Part shown: one piece after another, positions 34,364 through 43,129 of the stretch | Layout of the letters: the number at the start of each line of letters is the position of its first letter | Numbering within the stretch: the stretch's first letter is position 1 | Assembly (NCBI GenBank): GCA_020026435.1 | Contig: JAHHQK010000011.1 | Coordinates: 1 to 61,097 of the forward strand | Direction of reading: 5' to 3' | Length of the DNA: 61,097 nt | Source of the DNA: Alistipes sp. | Lineage (GTDB): Bacteria > Bacteroidota > Bacteroidia > Bacteroidales > Rikenellaceae | Position numbers and translations under genes: made by a program | Notes under the pieces: generated by a model | Database searches by the model: none | Told to the model about the DNA's origin: nothing | What the model saw: the letters and a program-made list of their open reading frames with translations, nothing else

Positions 34364-35809
34364 TCACTTGGACACGACCACACGCTGATGGGACTTGTTG
34401 TCGGGCGTATATTTGCCGGTTTTCTTCAGGTTTTCAAGCAGGAGTTTGTTGACCTGGATACCCGTCTGGACACCCTCGCCGAAGTCCACTCCGTACTTGT
34501 AGTTGCGGAATACGTAGTCGGGCAGGGCGACCTTGTACTTGCGACCGAAATCGAGAGTCGGGAAAAGCACATCGGTGGCATGATCCTGCCCATCGGTGAC
34601 GATCACATAGGAACACGGCGAGAAGAGATCCACACGGTGGGCCTCCTTGCGGTTCTCGTCGTCGTTGTATTTGGCCAGGATCAGATCATGCAGCTGCTCG
34701 CGGGTAAGCTCCACACCCACGACCTTCGTGCCGAAAGGCTCCAGGTCGAACATCTTGGCCGTGCCCACGCCTCCGGCCGGAATGCCGTCCAGACGCACAC
34801 CGCCGAAGTGGTAGAATCCCAACTCGCAACCTGCGGCATCGCGGATCGACTCGGCCATCCAGTTGGCCAGGCCCACCTTGTCGGCGTCCTTCGTAAATTC
34901 GCCCACGGGGCTGTTCAGCTCCTTGTTGTCGTAGAACTTGCGCTGCATCTCAAGGTATTGGGGATCGGGCTCGTATTCGGACAGGGGGATCAGTCTAAAA
35001 TCGATGTCCTTGACCTTCTTGCCGTCCATGACCACCGTCGTCACACCGATGTTGTGGAGATTCTTGCCCGTCTGGGTCAGCAGCGTGCCGTTGATCTCGG
35101 TATCGACCTCCTTGTGGGTGTGTCCTCCGATCACGAAGTCGAACAGATCGGTCTTCTCCAGCAACTCCGCATCGCGGTCATCGCCCATGTGCGAAACCAG
35201 CACCACCAGGTCGCACTGCGGACGCAGCTCCTCGGCATACTTGATCGCCATGGCCTGCGGATCGGGGAACCGCACGCCGCAGAAGCTCTCCACGTTGCCG
35301 GCCGGGTGATCACCACCCTCGTAGTTGGTCACCACGCCGATCAGACCGATCTTCACTCCATCCTTCTCGATGATCGTGTAGGGATCCAGCTGGGGGAAGG
35401 TGCAGGTGTCGCTGATGGTGTTGGCGCAAATCACGCGGGTGTTCATCTCGCCGATCATCTTGCCCAGGTGAGCCTGACCGTGGTCAAATTCGTGGTTGCC
35501 GAGGGTGGCGGCATCATACTTCAGGGCGTTCATCATCTCTATGATGGGACGGCCCTTCTCTTCGGTCATATCGACATAGGCGTTACCCGTCCAACGGTCA
35601 CCGGCATCGACCAGCAACATCGCCCCGGTCGTATCGCGGCACTGCTGCACGGCCGAGGCCAGTTGCGGGAAGTGCTGAATGCGGGCGTGCATATCGTTGG
35701 TCGAAAGGAATACGAGAGTATGCTCATCGGACGAGCAGGCCGAGAGAAACATGACGGCCGAGGCTGCGAGCGCCATAAAGCCGCCCAGACCTCTGTTGAA
35801 TCTTTTCAT
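34364..35809 (-). CDS. 5'-nucleotidase/metallophosphoesterase lipoprotein (UshA-like)
   Basis: 481 aa. Lipobox LSAC with Cys25, then SSDEH. Metallophosphatase motifs in order: STNDMHARI (Asp/His metal ligands), DAGDRWTG, LGNHEFDHG and IGGHTHKEVD. From about residue 300 the C-terminal 5'-nucleotidase domain carries the substrate-stacking region (NWMAESIRDAAGCELGFYHFGGVR). It likely dephosphorylates extracytoplasmic nucleotides for uptake. Many Bacteroidetes split the two domains into adjacent genes; here both are in one chain. Confidence 0.9.
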   Translation of the reverse strand: MKRFNRGLGGFMALAASAVMFLSACSSDEHTLVFLSTNDMHARIQHFPQLASAVQQCRDTTGAMLLVDAGDRWTGNAYVDMTEEKGRPIIEMMNALKYDAATLGNHEFDHGQAHLGKMIGEMNTRVICANTISDTCTFPQLDPYTIIEKDGVKIGLIGVVTNYEGGDHPAGNVESFCGVRFPDPQAMAIKYAEELRPQCDLVVLVSHMGDDRDAELLEKTDLFDFVIGGHTHKEVDTEINGTLLTQTGKNLHNIGVTTVVMDGKKVKDIDFRLIPLSEYEPDPQYLEMQRKFYDNKELNSPVGEFTKDADKVGLANWMAESIRDAAGCELGFYHFGGVRLDGIPAGGVGTAKMFDLEPFGTKVVGVELTREQLHDLILAKYNDDENRKEAHRVDLFSPCSYVIVTDGQDHATDVLFPTLDFGRKYKVALPDYVFRNYKYGVDFGEGVQTGIQVNKLLLENLKKTGKYTPDNKSHQRVVVSK

Positions 35810-35825
35810 AGAAATTGGTATTTAG

Positions 35826-35857
35826 TTTGTCAAAATTACAAATATTTTTTATCTTTA
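35826..35857 (+). promoter_or_regulatory. promoter of the TGS-kinase gene
   Basis: TTTG at 35826-35829, a 20 bp spacer and TATCTTTA at 35850-35857. The ATG follows 28 bp later. A minus-strand TAATTTTG (35838-35831) is a candidate -7 box for the divergent nucleotidase. Confidence 0.65.
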
Positions 35858-35885
35858 CACATCACTTATCCGTTAAAATTTTACT

Positions 35886-37556
35886 ATGGCCGATACTATT
35901 CAAGTCTTATGCGACAACCTCGGCGGTAAGATCGAAGTTCCCATGGGGACGACGCTGCTTCAACTCGTCGAGAAGATACCTCCCAAGGATCATCCCTATC
36001 TGGCTGCGATGGTCAACAACCGTATCAAAGAACTTCATTACAAATTATATACCCCCGTCACGGTGCGGTTCATCGACATCACCTCGTTCGAGGGCATACG
36101 TGTCTACCAGCGCACCTCGTGGTTCCTGCTCCAGAAGGCCGTCCAGGATCTTTTCCCCGGGCACCGGCTCCACATCCGCCACTCGATGGGCGACAGCGGA
36201 TTCTACTGCGAAATCGACGGCATGAACCTCATCACGGAGGAGCAGGCCGACCTGATCCGCAACCGCATGAAGGAGATCTCCCTCCGAAACTACCCCATCA
36301 CCAAGCAGAGGATGCCGACCGCCCAGGTGCGCGAGATCTACCAGCACTACGGCTTCGACGACAAGATCGCCCTGCTCGACACCCGCCCGCGCCTTTACAG
36401 CCAGCTCTATACGCTCGACGACACGGTGGGCTACTTCTACGGATCGCTGGCTCCGTCGACAGGCTACATCGACCTGTTCGACATCAAACCCTTCTACAAC
36501 GGATTCTATATGGCCCTACCCCTGCGCAACGCCCCCGCGCAACTGAACAAGGAGGTACACCAGGACCGTATGTTCGACATCTTCCGCCAATACCAGTCGT
36601 GGGTCGGACTGATGGGCGTGCCGACCGTCGGCGCCGTCAATACGCGCGTGCTGGAGGGCGTGTCGAGCGGCATGATCATGCTGGCCGAGGCCTTCCACGA
36701 GCGCAAGTTCGCCGAGGTGGCCGACGCCATCCGCGAGGCCAACCGCACCCGCGGCACCCGCATGGTCCTGATCTCGGGCCCCTCGTCGAGCGGCAAGACC
36801 ACCTCGGCCAAACGCCTGGCCCTCCAGCTGGGCGTGCTGGGCATGAAACCCGAGCTGATCTCGCTGGACGACTACTTCGTCGACCGCGACAAGACCCCTT
36901 TGGACGAAAACGGCGAACGCGACTACGAGGCACTCGAAGCCATCGACCTGGATCTGTTCAACGAACACCTCCAGCGTCTGTCCCGCGGCGAGAGCGTCGA
37001 CATCCCGCGCTACGATTTCATCACGGGCCGCCGCACATGGCACAATAACCCGCTGACGCTCAAGAAAGATTCGATCCTGATCATCGAGGGTATCCACGGA
37101 CTCAACCCGCGCCTCACGCCGAGTATCCCCGACCACCTGAAGTTCAAGATCTACGTCTCGTGCTTCACGTCGGTGGCCCTGGACAACCTCTCGCGCATCT
37201 CCACCACCGACAACCGCCTGCTGCGCCGCCTCACCCGCGACTACAAGCAGCGCGGTGCCGACGCCCTGAGTACGCTCTCGCGCTGGGCCTCGGTGCGCCG
37301 CGGCGAGGAGAGGCACATCTTCCCCTACCAGGAGAATGCCGACGTGATGATCAACTCGTCGCTCTTCTACGAGATCTCGGTGCTGAGACCCTACGCCGAA
37401 AAGATCCTGCGCCAGGTTCCCGACACGGTCCCCGAGTTCGACGAGGCACAACGCATGCTCAAATTCCTGGATAACTTCATCCCGATCCCCGCCGACACCA
37501 TCCCGCCGACGTCGATCCTGCGCGAATTTATCGGAGGCAGCGGCTTCACCTACTGA
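35886..37556 (+). CDS. nucleoside (uridine-like) kinase fused to a ThrRS-type TGS/SAD region
   Basis: 556 aa, cytoplasmic. Residues 1-65 form a TGS-like domain (TTLLQLVEKIPPKDHPYLAAMVNNR). Residues 66-250 resemble the second additional domain of threonyl-tRNA synthetase (LFPGHRLHIRHSMGDSGFYCEIDG). Residues 285-500 are a PRK/uridine-kinase domain with P-loop GPSSSGKTTS (Lys304), LDDYFVDRDKTP and the Asp/Tyr-rich substrate loop (IPRYDFITGRR). The kinase would phosphorylate a nucleoside or similar small molecule; substrate unproven. The tRNA-synthetase-like half has no catalytic core and may bind a ligand or tRNA. It is monocistronic. Confidence 0.88.
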   Translation: MADTIQVLCDNLGGKIEVPMGTTLLQLVEKIPPKDHPYLAAMVNNRIKELHYKLYTPVTVRFIDITSFEGIRVYQRTSWFLLQKAVQDLFPGHRLHIRHSMGDSGFYCEIDGMNLITEEQADLIRNRMKEISLRNYPITKQRMPTAQVREIYQHYGFDDKIALLDTRPRLYSQLYTLDDTVGYFYGSLAPSTGYIDLFDIKPFYNGFYMALPLRNAPAQLNKEVHQDRMFDIFRQYQSWVGLMGVPTVGAVNTRVLEGVSSGMIMLAEAFHERKFAEVADAIREANRTRGTRMVLISGPSSSGKTTSAKRLALQLGVLGMKPELISLDDYFVDRDKTPLDENGERDYEALEAIDLDLFNEHLQRLSRGESVDIPRYDFITGRRTWHNNPLTLKKDSILIIEGIHGLNPRLTPSIPDHLKFKIYVSCFTSVALDNLSRISTTDNRLLRRLTRDYKQRGADALSTLSRWASVRRGEERHIFPYQENADVMINSSLFYEISVLRPYAEKILRQVPDTVPEFDEAQRMLKFLDNFIPIPADTIPPTSILREFIGGSGFTY

Positions 37557-37672
37557 TCCCGCCCCCTCACCGCCCAAAAACCTCAAGGGTCCGAGGGGCA
37601 AAACACCATGCCCCGGGCCCTTGTCCATACCTATAATATAAAACCGGATAAAACTTTAAACCACAAGACACC

Positions 37673-40498
37673 ATGTTCGACAAATTTTCCGCACGCCACG
37701 TTGGCGTCAGCAATTCCGCCGAGCTGAAAAACATGCTCGACGTCATCGGCGTAGGCTCCGTCGAAGAGCTGATCTCCGAAGTCCTTCCGCAGTCCATCCG
37801 ACTGAAAAAACCGCTGGATCTTCCGCAGGAAGGCATGAGCGAATATGAATTTTCGGCCCACATCCGCGATCTGGCCGACCGCAACCGCATCTTCAGATCG
37901 TTTATCGGCATGGGCTACTACCCCAACTGGGTCCCGGCTGTCGTGGTGCGCAACGTATTGGAAAACCCCGCATGGTACACCTCCTATACCCCCTACCAGG
38001 CCGAGATCTCGCAGGGCCGACTGGAGGCGCTGCTCAATTTCCAGACGGCCGTCATCTCGCTGACGGGTATGCAGATCGGCAACTGCTCGCTGCTGGACGA
38101 AGGTACGGCCGCAGCCGAAGCCATGCTGATGATGTTCGCGGCCCGCAGCCGTGAGGCCGTCAAAGAGGGCCGCAACCAGCTCTTCGTCGACCGCAACATC
38201 TTTCCCCAGACCCTCGACGTACTGCTCACCCGCAGCGAACCCTTCGGCATCGAACTGATCATCGACGAATACGACACCTACACCTTCTCGGGCAAGGAAT
38301 TCGGAGCCATCCTCCAATACCCCGCCGCCAACGGCCATGTGCGCGACTACGCCGACTTCACGGCCGAGGCCCACACCCACGGCGTGACGGTCACGGCCGT
38401 GGCCGACCTGCTGTCGCTGGCCCTGTTCAAGTCTCCCGGAGAGTGGGGCGCCGACATCGCCGTCGGTTCGAGCCAGAGACTCGGTCTTCCGATGGGATTC
38501 GGAGGCCCGAGTGCCGGATATATGGCCGCCCGCGAGGAGTTCAAACGCCACCTGCCGGGCCGCATCATCGGCGTGTCGGTCGACCGCCTGGGCAACCGCG
38601 CCCTGAGAATGGCCCTCCAGATGCGCGAGCAGCACATCAAACGCGAACGCGCCACCTCAAATATCTGCACCGCCCAGGCTCTGATGGCCTCCATGACGGG
38701 CTTCTACTGCGTCTATAACGGACCGGAGGGTCTGCGCCGCGCCGCCGAAACGGCCCACCGCGCCGCCGTCACCGTGGCCCACGCCCTCGAGGGGCTGGAC
38801 TACCGCCTGGCCACCGACACCTTCTTCGACACGCTCGAAGTCTCGGCCGAAGCCTCCGTCATCCAATCCATCGCCCTGGAGTCGGGCGTCAACTTCTTCT
38901 ACCCCTCGGAGGACCGCGTACGCCTGTCGTTCGACGAGGTGACCACCCTCGACGAGATCGAGGAGGTGATCCGCATCTTCGCCGTGGCCCGAGGCCGCAA
39001 GGCCAAACCCGCCAGATCGGTCGAGGAGTGCTCGATTCCCGAGTCGCTGCGCCGCACGACACCCTATCTGAGCGAGCCGGTCTTCAACCGCTACCGCTCC
39101 GAGACGTCGCTCATGCGCTATATCAAGCAACTGGAACTGAGGGACATCTCACTGGCCGATTCGATGATCTCGCTCGGCTCGTGCACCATGAAGCTCAACG
39201 CCGCCGCCATCATGCAGCCCCTTTCGCTGGCCGGATTCCAGAACATCCACCCCTTCGCCCCCGCCGATCAGACGGAGGGCTACACCGAGCTGATCTCCGA
39301 GCTGGAGCATGACCTGAGCACCATCACAGGAATGGCCGCCTGCTCGCTGCAACCTAACTCGGGAGCCGCCGGCGAGTATTCGGGTCTGATGGTGATCCGC
39401 GCCTACCACCAGAGCCGCGGCCAGGGCTACCGCAACATCGTCCTGATCCCCGCCTCGGCCCACGGCACCAACCCTGCCTCGGCAGCCATGGCCGGAATGA
39501 AGATCGTGACGGTCAACTGCGACCAGAACGGCAATATCGACGTCGAGGACCTGATCCAAAAGGCCGAGGCCCACTCCTCGGAGCTGTGCGGACTGATGGT
39601 GACCTATCCATCGACCCACGGAGTCTTCGAGAGCCGCATCCGCGAGATCGTCGATGCCGTCCACGACGCCGGAGGCATGGTCTATATGGACGGAGCCAAC
39701 ATGAACGCCCAGGTGGGTCTCACCAACCCGGGATATATCGGTGCGGATGTCTGCCATCTGAACCTCCACAAGACCTTCGCCATGCCTCACGGCGGCGGCG
39801 GTCCGGGTGTGGGTCCGATCTGCGTGGCCGAGCCGCTGCGCCGCTTCCTGCCGTCGCACTCGCTCGTGGCTACGGGCGGCGAAGAGGGCATCACGGCCGT
39901 GGCCTCCTCGCCGTGGGGATCGGCCATGCTGCTGCCCATCACCTACGGCTACATCAAGATGCTGGGTGAAGAGGGCCTGCGCCATGCCACCGAAATGGCC
40001 ATCGTCAACGCCAACTATATGTCCTCGAAACTGCGCGACGAATACCGCACCTACTATTCGGGCGAGACGGGCCGCGTGGGTCACGAGATGATCCTCGACC
40101 TGACGCACTTCAAGAAAGACTACGGCATCGATTGCGGCGACATCGCCCGCCGACTGATGGACTACGGCTTCCACGCCCCGACCCTTTCGTTCCCCGTCCA
40201 CGAGACGCTGATGGTCGAGCCTACGGAGTCCGAACCCAAGGAGGAAATGGACCGCTTCATGGAGGCCCTCGTGCAGATCAAACGCGAGTGTGAGGCCGCC
40301 GCCGGCCGGGAGGACAATGTCGTGAGCAACGCCCCCCACACGGCCGAGGAACTCTGCACGGAGTGGACACACCCCTACTCGCGCGAGGAGGCCGTCTATC
40401 CGTTGGAGTGGATCCGCCAGCGGAAATTCTTCCCCTATGTATCGAAGATCGACAACGGCTACGGCGACCGCAACCTGGTCTGCCGCAACGACTGCTAA
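37673..40498 (+). CDS. gcvP: glycine dehydrogenase (decarboxylating), P protein
   Basis: 941 aa single-chain P protein of the glycine cleavage system. It decarboxylates glycine and passes the aminomethyl group to the H-protein lipoamide. The two homologous halves are both present; the PLP lysine is Lys700 in LNLHKTFAMPHGGGGPG. The GTEAAEAML-type stretch and SLGSCTMKLN are conserved. The genes gcvT and gcvH are not in the window. No clear promoter box is seen in 37557-37672, only a TATAAT-like AT-rich stretch near 37630-37640. Confidence 0.96.
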   Translation: MFDKFSARHVGVSNSAELKNMLDVIGVGSVEELISEVLPQSIRLKKPLDLPQEGMSEYEFSAHIRDLADRNRIFRSFIGMGYYPNWVPAVVVRNVLENPAWYTSYTPYQAEISQGRLEALLNFQTAVISLTGMQIGNCSLLDEGTAAAEAMLMMFAARSREAVKEGRNQLFVDRNIFPQTLDVLLTRSEPFGIELIIDEYDTYTFSGKEFGAILQYPAANGHVRDYADFTAEAHTHGVTVTAVADLLSLALFKSPGEWGADIAVGSSQRLGLPMGFGGPSAGYMAAREEFKRHLPGRIIGVSVDRLGNRALRMALQMREQHIKRERATSNICTAQALMASMTGFYCVYNGPEGLRRAAETAHRAAVTVAHALEGLDYRLATDTFFDTLEVSAEASVIQSIALESGVNFFYPSEDRVRLSFDEVTTLDEIEEVIRIFAVARGRKAKPARSVEECSIPESLRRTTPYLSEPVFNRYRSETSLMRYIKQLELRDISLADSMISLGSCTMKLNAAAIMQPLSLAGFQNIHPFAPADQTEGYTELISELEHDLSTITGMAACSLQPNSGAAGEYSGLMVIRAYHQSRGQGYRNIVLIPASAHGTNPASAAMAGMKIVTVNCDQNGNIDVEDLIQKAEAHSSELCGLMVTYPSTHGVFESRIREIVDAVHDAGGMVYMDGANMNAQVGLTNPGYIGADVCHLNLHKTFAMPHGGGGPGVGPICVAEPLRRFLPSHSLVATGGEEGITAVASSPWGSAMLLPITYGYIKMLGEEGLRHATEMAIVNANYMSSKLRDEYRTYYSGETGRVGHEMILDLTHFKKDYGIDCGDIARRLMDYGFHAPTLSFPVHETLMVEPTESEPKEEMDRFMEALVQIKRECEAAAGREDNVVSNAPHTAEELCTEWTHPYSREEAVYPLEWIRQRKFFPYVSKIDNGYGDRNLVCRNDC

Positions 40499-40520
40499 AC
40501 GGCGTACCTGACGCCACCCG

Positions 40521-40594
40521 AAGAGGATGTGTCAAAATCCTCTTTTACAAGAGAATCACCCCTGTCGCAATTATCTGTGACGGGGGTGATTCTC
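40521..40594 (+). terminator. double-hairpin terminator after gcvP; copy 1 of a dispersed repeat
   Basis: The first hairpin, AAGAGGAT/ATCCTCTT (40521-40544), is followed by TT. The second is GAGAATCACCCC...GGGGTGATTCTC (40551-40594). An inverted near-copy lies at 58238-58303; its core differs at only a few of about 30 positions. In both places it follows a gene in the same relative direction. Confidence 0.8.
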
Positions 40595-40781
40595 CATATT
40601 TTGTCGTTGTGCTACACCTTCTTCCCTTTTACACGGAACGCCCCCAGCGGCCCTGCCCCTTCCTGCGCCGAAGACACGCCCCCAAACCGCAGACTGATCT
40701 CGCTCCCGACCTGCTTCGCCCCCAAAAGAGGGTCGGAGAACATATTTCGGACATTTCGCGCCAATTTATTTCGCCCAATTA

Positions 40782-40813
40782 TTTGGTGGCGTGGGTCGAA
40801 GTACCTATCTTTG
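40782..40813 (+). promoter_or_regulatory. slyD promoter
   Basis: TTTG at 40782-40785, exactly 20 bp spacer, TATCTTTG at 40806-40813: a consensus promoter. The leader to the ATG is about 175 nt and C/G-rich with no ORF that I trust. The stretch 40595-40781 holds nothing recognisable. Confidence 0.82.
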
Positions 40814-40995
40814 TCCATTCCCACACCTTCCGCTCCCTCCGACCCGGACAGGAGACGACCGCCCCGAAGAGCCTCAACGGAGCGACAAGGGAAGCGACGC
40901 CGGAATGCGGGACATTCCGCCCGCCCCAAGTCGGAACACGCGGGCGGAGTGGCAAAAGGAACGAAACATTCATTAAATAACGACAAAAGAGAACT

Positions 40996-41550
40996 ATGAA
41001 AGTAGCACAAAACAAGAAGGTCGCTGTTGACTATAAGTTGACGGTCGACGGACAGATCGCCGATCAATCCAAGCCGGGTCAGCCCCTGGAGTTCATCTTC
41101 GGAACCGGAATGCTGCTCCCCAAATTCGAGGAGGCCATTCTCGACAAGGAGCCCGGTGAGAAGGTCAGCTTCACGCTCGAGCCCAAGGACGGTTACGGCG
41201 AAGTTCACGCCGAGGCCATCGTCGACCTGCCCAAGACGATCTTCATGGTCGACGGCAAACTGGCCGAGGATATCCTCTTCGTAGGCTCGCAGGTGCCGAT
41301 GAGCGACGCCGAGGGTCACCGCATGATGGGAACGATCAAGGAGGTCGGCGAGGAGACCGTCAAGATGGACTTCAACCACCCGATGGCCGGCAAGACCCTC
41401 AACTTCGAGGTTGAGGTCGTATCGGTTCGCGATCTGACTCCCGAGGACAACGCTTCGTGCGGTTGTGGCTGCGGTTGCGGTTCGGACTGCGGATGCGGCG
41501 AGGGCGACGGTTGCGGTTGCGACGAGCACGACGGCCATTGCTGCCACTAA
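40996..41550 (+). CDS. slyD: SlyD-type FKBP peptidyl-prolyl isomerase with a metal-binding tail
   Basis: 184 aa, cytoplasmic. FKBP halves flank an insert-in-flap (IF) chaperone domain: VAVDYKLTVDGQIADQS, FIFGTGMLLPKFEEAI, then LAEDILFVGSQVPMSD and the returning FNHPMAGKTLNFEVEVVSV. The C-terminal 30 residues are a Cys/Gly-rich tail with 10 Cys and 3 His (CGCGCGCG, CGCG, CGCD, HCCH), comparable to the nickel-binding tail of E. coli SlyD. It likely folds proteins and buffers Ni or Zn. Its own promoter is at 40782 and its terminator at 41583. Confidence 0.92.
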   Translation: MKVAQNKKVAVDYKLTVDGQIADQSKPGQPLEFIFGTGMLLPKFEEAILDKEPGEKVSFTLEPKDGYGEVHAEAIVDLPKTIFMVDGKLAEDILFVGSQVPMSDAEGHRMMGTIKEVGEETVKMDFNHPMAGKTLNFEVEVVSVRDLTPEDNASCGCGCGCGSDCGCGEGDGCGCDEHDGHCCH

Positions 41551-41582
41551 CAGATCCCACCCACGGGGGAACTGACTATCGG

Positions 41583-41616
41583 AAAGCGGAATCTCTTATG
41601 GATGATTCCGCTTTTC
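41583..41616 (+). terminator. slyD terminator
   Basis: AAAGCGGAATC (41583-41593) pairs with GATTCCGCTTT (41604-41614), ending in a short T tract. Confidence 0.75.
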
Positions 41617-41662
41617 TGCATTTGCAGCACCACCTTTCCCCATAGAAATTCCTCCCCGTGAA

Positions 41663-41671
41663 GGGGGGGGG
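41663..41671. repeat. homopolymeric G9 tract upstream of the kinase-WG gene
   Basis: Nine G in the leader or promoter zone, 36 bp before the start codon at 41708; a TTCCTCCCC motif precedes it. Confidence 0.85.
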
Positions 41672-41707
41672 AATTTTTGACCAATATTCCACTAAAGAGA
41701 CAACAAC

Positions 41708-42961
41708 TTGTTCACCCTTCGCCAATATCTCTCCGCGCTCGACGACCCCCGGTCGCTGATGCGCACGCTGACCGACTGCCATGTCTGCCGCAACGACGCG
41801 GGCGAAATGATCTATTCGGTGGGCAACAGTGCCGCCGTGTTCCGCGTAATCACGGGCGGGCAGCCCCATGCCCTGAGGTGTTATTTCCGCCCCCAACCCC
41901 ACCTTCGGGCCATCTACGGCGACCGCCTCCGCGAACAGGAACTCTACCTCCACACCTCACCCCACGAAGGACAATGGGTCGATGTGGTGCTGGACAGGTG
42001 GATCGAGGGCGAGAACCTCCGCACGGTGATCGCCCGCGCCGCCCTGGAGGAGGATCGTCCCTCACTGGACGGCCTCTCGCAGAGGTTCGACTCGCTGGCC
42101 GCCGACCTCACCGCCGCCAATATGGCCCATGGCGATCTGAAACCCGAGAACATCCTGGTCGGGAGTGACGGTCACCTGCACCTCATCGACTTCGATGCCG
42201 CCTTTCTACCCGCCTTCCGCGGCGAGCCATCGCCCGAGCTGGGCACGGAGGCCTACCAGCATCCGCGACGCCGTGCGGAAGATTTCGACTCCACGATCGA
42301 CGACTACCCGGCGGCCCTGATCTCCACGGCCCTCCACCTGCTCCGCCTGCGTCCCGGGCTTTATGCCCCGCACCACCGCCGCGACGGGCTGATGTTCTCG
42401 CCCAGGGACATGGCCCGCGACCCGATGGTCGACCTGGCGATGGAAGTATTCCGCGAACACGGACTCGCGGCACAATACCGTCTGGCGGGACTGCTGCGCC
42501 ATCCCTTTCCGGCCCTGCCCCGCATATCGGAGCTGCTCCGGTATGCCGCCGCCGAGAGCGTTCGCAACACCCTTCCCCGAATCATCGTCCACCCCGGCGA
42601 CAAGGCTTTCCCGTCCGAGAACCGCCCCTCCGATGTTCCTCCCCGCGAACCACTCGCCCCGACCATAGACAGAGAGCAGACTCCTCCCCGGCTTTTCTAC
42701 GAAGGGGGCTATTGGGGATTCCGCACCCGCGATGCACGCGGTGTGATCCCCGCCCTCTACGATTCGGCCTTCGACTTCAGCGAGGGACTGGCGGCCGTGT
42801 GTCTGGGGCACGACTGGCACTTCATCGACACCGAAGGGCGGGTGCGGATCTCCTGCCCCGGATTCCGGGCCGTCAAACCCTTCCGCTCGGGCCGTGCCAT
42901 CGCCCTCTGTGACGAGCGACGGGTAGAAATCGACCTCTCGGGCAAAGTTTTTGAGAATTAA
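41708..42961 (+). CDS. protein kinase-like protein with C-terminal WG repeats
   Basis: 417 aa from a TTG start at 41708; the N-terminal FTLRQYL is too regular to discard, and the next Met is residue 18. Kinase-like domain 35-280: a degenerate glycine loop (SVGNSAAVF), Arg57 where the ATP lysine is expected, an intact catalytic loop HGDLKPEN (Asp143, Asn148), and DFD (161-163) in place of DFG. Activity is possible but not assured. Residues 330-412 hold WG-type repeats (YEGGYWGFRTRDARG). No signal peptide. It is first in a four-gene cluster with DUF4954, vWA and a pseudokinase-WG protein. Confidence 0.83.
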   Translation: MFTLRQYLSALDDPRSLMRTLTDCHVCRNDAGEMIYSVGNSAAVFRVITGGQPHALRCYFRPQPHLRAIYGDRLREQELYLHTSPHEGQWVDVVLDRWIEGENLRTVIARAALEEDRPSLDGLSQRFDSLAADLTAANMAHGDLKPENILVGSDGHLHLIDFDAAFLPAFRGEPSPELGTEAYQHPRRRAEDFDSTIDDYPAALISTALHLLRLRPGLYAPHHRRDGLMFSPRDMARDPMVDLAMEVFREHGLAAQYRLAGLLRHPFPALPRISELLRYAAAESVRNTLPRIIVHPGDKAFPSENRPSDVPPREPLAPTIDREQTPPRLFYEGGYWGFRTRDARGVIPALYDSAFDFSEGLAAVCLGHDWHFIDTEGRVRISCPGFRAVKPFRSGRAIALCDERRVEIDLSGKVFEN

Positions 42962-42980
42962 AGCCAAATCGTTATATTTG
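42950..42980 (+). promoter_or_regulatory. promoter of the DUF4954-vWA-WG genes
   Basis: TTTG at 42950-42953 inside the end of the kinase gene, a 19 bp spacer, TATATTTG at 42973-42980. The leader is about 145 nt. It lets the last three cluster genes be made without the kinase. Confidence 0.75.
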
Positions 42981-43129
42981 CAACGGACAGGCCAACATCC
43001 GACAAGCCCGCACTAGAATCCCCCTTCCCCCTCCAATGCGGCCCTCGCCGGATCGCCCGCCCCACGGATTGCGTCCCCACCCCAAACCGCGCACTCCCGG
43101 GACACGAACCTTAAACCTAAGACACCGCC

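Noticed and set aside
32527..34452. Long open frame antisense to rpsA (641 codons)
   Set aside because: A mirror of the strongly biased codon use of rpsA; no domain pattern.
37580..37625. Imperfect hairpin after the TGS-kinase gene
   Set aside because: AAGGGTCC/GGGCCCTT pairing has mismatches and no T-run; too weak to call a terminator.
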